A DNA stretch of 43,760 nt, from positions 68,220 through 111,979 of the forward strand of contig CAIMVD010000101.1 in assembly GCA_903844815.1 (NCBI GenBank). Direction: 5' to 3'. Positions 42,772 to 43,760 of this stretch are shown one piece after another; the stretch's first letter is position 1, and every line of letters starts with the position of its first letter. Both the position numbers and the translations under genes were made by a program. The notes beneath the pieces are model-generated. The model was not told the origin of the DNA. It saw only the letters and a program-made list of their open reading frames with translations, and did not search any database. Source of the DNA: an uncultured Bacteroidota bacterium (GTDB lineage Bacteria > Bacteroidota > Bacteroidia > Bacteroidales > VadinHA17).

Positions 42772-43683
42772 ATGAAAAAAAAGAACCCTCCACCTACAAC
42801 TCTTCGTCAACAGGCTGAAGAGAAACTGAAAAAGAAGTCATTAAAAACAGATTCAAAGTTTTCTGAAGCTGATACCCAGAAAGTAAATCACGAACTTCAG
42901 ATTCATCAGATTGAGCTGGAAATGCAGAACGAAGAACTCACACGGGCAAAAGAACTTGCAGATCTCTCAAATAAGAATTATGCTGATTTATTAAACTTCA
43001 CCTCAGTACCTTATTATAAACTTTCAAAAGAGGGCGAAATCATCGATCTGAACCTTAGCGGAGCTAATTTGCTTGGAAAAACACCTAACCATTTAATTAA
43101 AAGCATGTTTGGTTTTTTTGTTTCTGACGACACAAAACCAAACTTTAACAGGTTTCTTAATAAAGTATTTAACAGCAAGGGCAGTGAATCATGTGAGGTG
43201 ACACTTTCTCTTAATGACAGCAAAATACCATTGTATGTTTACATTAACGGGCATGTTACCGAAAATGGTGAATGTTGTCATATTACCTTAGTTGATATTA
43301 GTGACCGGAAACTGGCAGAGAATGAATTAATCAGAGCAAAAGAAAAAGCTGAAGAAAGTGACCGTCTAAAAACTGCTTTCCTCGCTAATATTAGTCACGA
43401 GATTCGTACCCCCATGAATGGCATTTTTGGCTTTACTGAATTGCTGAAAGAACCTACATTATCGCGTAATGATCAGCAAGCTTATATTCATAATATGCAG
43501 ATAAGTGGTGCTCGTTTGCTCAGTACTATAAACAATATTATTGATCTTTCTAAAATTGAAGCCGGACTTCTGAAAGTTGATATTCAGGAAGCGAATATTA
43601 ACAAGACGCTTGAATCCGTTTATACATTCTTCAAACCAGAAATTGAAAGTAAAAGATTGCAGTTTATATTTCAATGTCGTTGA
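42772..43683 (+). CDS. PAS-domain sensor histidine kinase lacking its ATPase domain (truncated)
   Basis: Cytoplasmic sensor of 303 aa. A basic N-terminus is followed by a coiled coil with the common HELQIHQIELEMQNEELTRAKE text (about 43-66). A PAS domain follows (about 70-185, YADLLNFTSVPYYKLSKEGEI to VDISDRKLAE). Then comes the HisKA dimerisation helix with the phospho-accepting His in FLANISHEIRTPMNG (about 205-270) and the X-region IDLSKIEAGLL. The frame stops at 43683 just where the HATPase domain (N, G1, G2 boxes) should begin. Such kinases are normally 500 aa or more. Either a frameshift/insertion has broken the gene, or it is a donor-less fragment. The 77 nt after it do not resume a recognisable kinase in any frame. 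Confidence 0.8.
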   Translation: MKKKNPPPTTLRQQAEEKLKKKSLKTDSKFSEADTQKVNHELQIHQIELEMQNEELTRAKELADLSNKNYADLLNFTSVPYYKLSKEGEIIDLNLSGANLLGKTPNHLIKSMFGFFVSDDTKPNFNRFLNKVFNSKGSESCEVTLSLNDSKIPLYVYINGHVTENGECCHITLVDISDRKLAENELIRAKEKAEESDRLKTAFLANISHEIRTPMNGIFGFTELLKEPTLSRNDQQAYIHNMQISGARLLSTINNIIDLSKIEAGLLKVDIQEANINKTLESVYTFFKPEIESKRLQFIFQCR

Positions 43684-43760
43684 CTTAAGGAATGAAGATA
43701 AAAATTGTTCTTTGAAATAGTAGAGTATAGAGTATGTTTATTATATTAGGGGTATAATAT
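43684..43760. other. non-coding tail after the truncated kinase
   Basis: Short AT-rich tail with many stop codons in all frames; it ends GGGGTATAATAT at the window edge. It could be the edge of an inserted element, but nothing specific can be recognised. Confidence 0.35.

Overview
The window looks like a chromosomal segment of an anaerobic or microaerophilic member of the Bacteroidota, probably Bacteroidales-like. The signs are two SusC/SusD outer-membrane pairs, lipoproteins with short Cys-terminated signal peptides, a secreted protein with SprB-like repeats and a type IX secretion C-terminal domain, AT-rich intergenic DNA and little visible Shine-Dalgarno sequence. The lineage call is an inference from gene content; no rRNA is present.

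Layout. Positions 1-9.5 kb (minus strand) hold two tandem SusC-SusD glycan-uptake pairs, the first SusD cut by the window edge, with no glycoside hydrolase or regulator beside them. Positions 9.9-16.1 kb (minus) hold a tight operon of heterodisulfide-reductase-like proteins in the order HdrC, HdrB, HdrA, small HdrC, then a membrane HdrE/HdrD-type fusion, followed by an exported metallo-beta-lactamase-fold protein. Positions 16.3-18 kb hold a PAP2 phosphatase, a glutathione peroxidase and a DUF3788 protein. Positions 18.3-22 kb (plus) form a three-gene operon: a GmhA-type sugar-phosphate isomerase, a PfkB kinase fused to a HAD phosphatase, and a deoxyhypusine-synthase-like protein. It converges on a cellobiose-epimerase-like gene. 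Positions 24-29.8 kb (minus) form a sulfur locus: a PsrABC-type molybdoenzyme complex, two half-size YeeE/YedE sulfur transporters and an odd rhodanese. Positions 30.2-34.5 kb (plus) carry phosphofructokinase, SixA, polyphosphate kinase 1 and a small membrane methyltransferase. The rest holds MetA, a Rieske lipoprotein, a second glutathione peroxidase, a CAP-domain protein, a DUF1080 lipoprotein, the type IX cargo phosphoesterase, a decayed quinone-reductase gene, tRNA-Pro and a histidine kinase that stops before its ATPase domain.

How it fits together. The Psr complex, YedE pair and rhodanese suggest uptake of thiosulfate or other sulfane sulfur and its reduction with quinol. The Hdr-like operon is a second thiol/disulfide electron-transfer module that probably connects to the quinone pool through its membrane subunit. 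The rhodanese lacks the catalytic cysteine, and its only cysteine is the very last residue on a Lys/Ala/Gly tail, which suggests a swinging-arm sulfur carrier.

A second layer is repetitive. At least six tracts are built on a strict 7-bp period although their sequences differ, most of them at or inside the 3' ends of genes. A separate family of dyads built from short CACAGAG or CACAAAGG/CACGAAGG words fills several intergenic gaps. One of these dyads, at 24630-24767, is nested inside an outer inverted repeat and flanked by heptad tracts, like a small mobile cassette.
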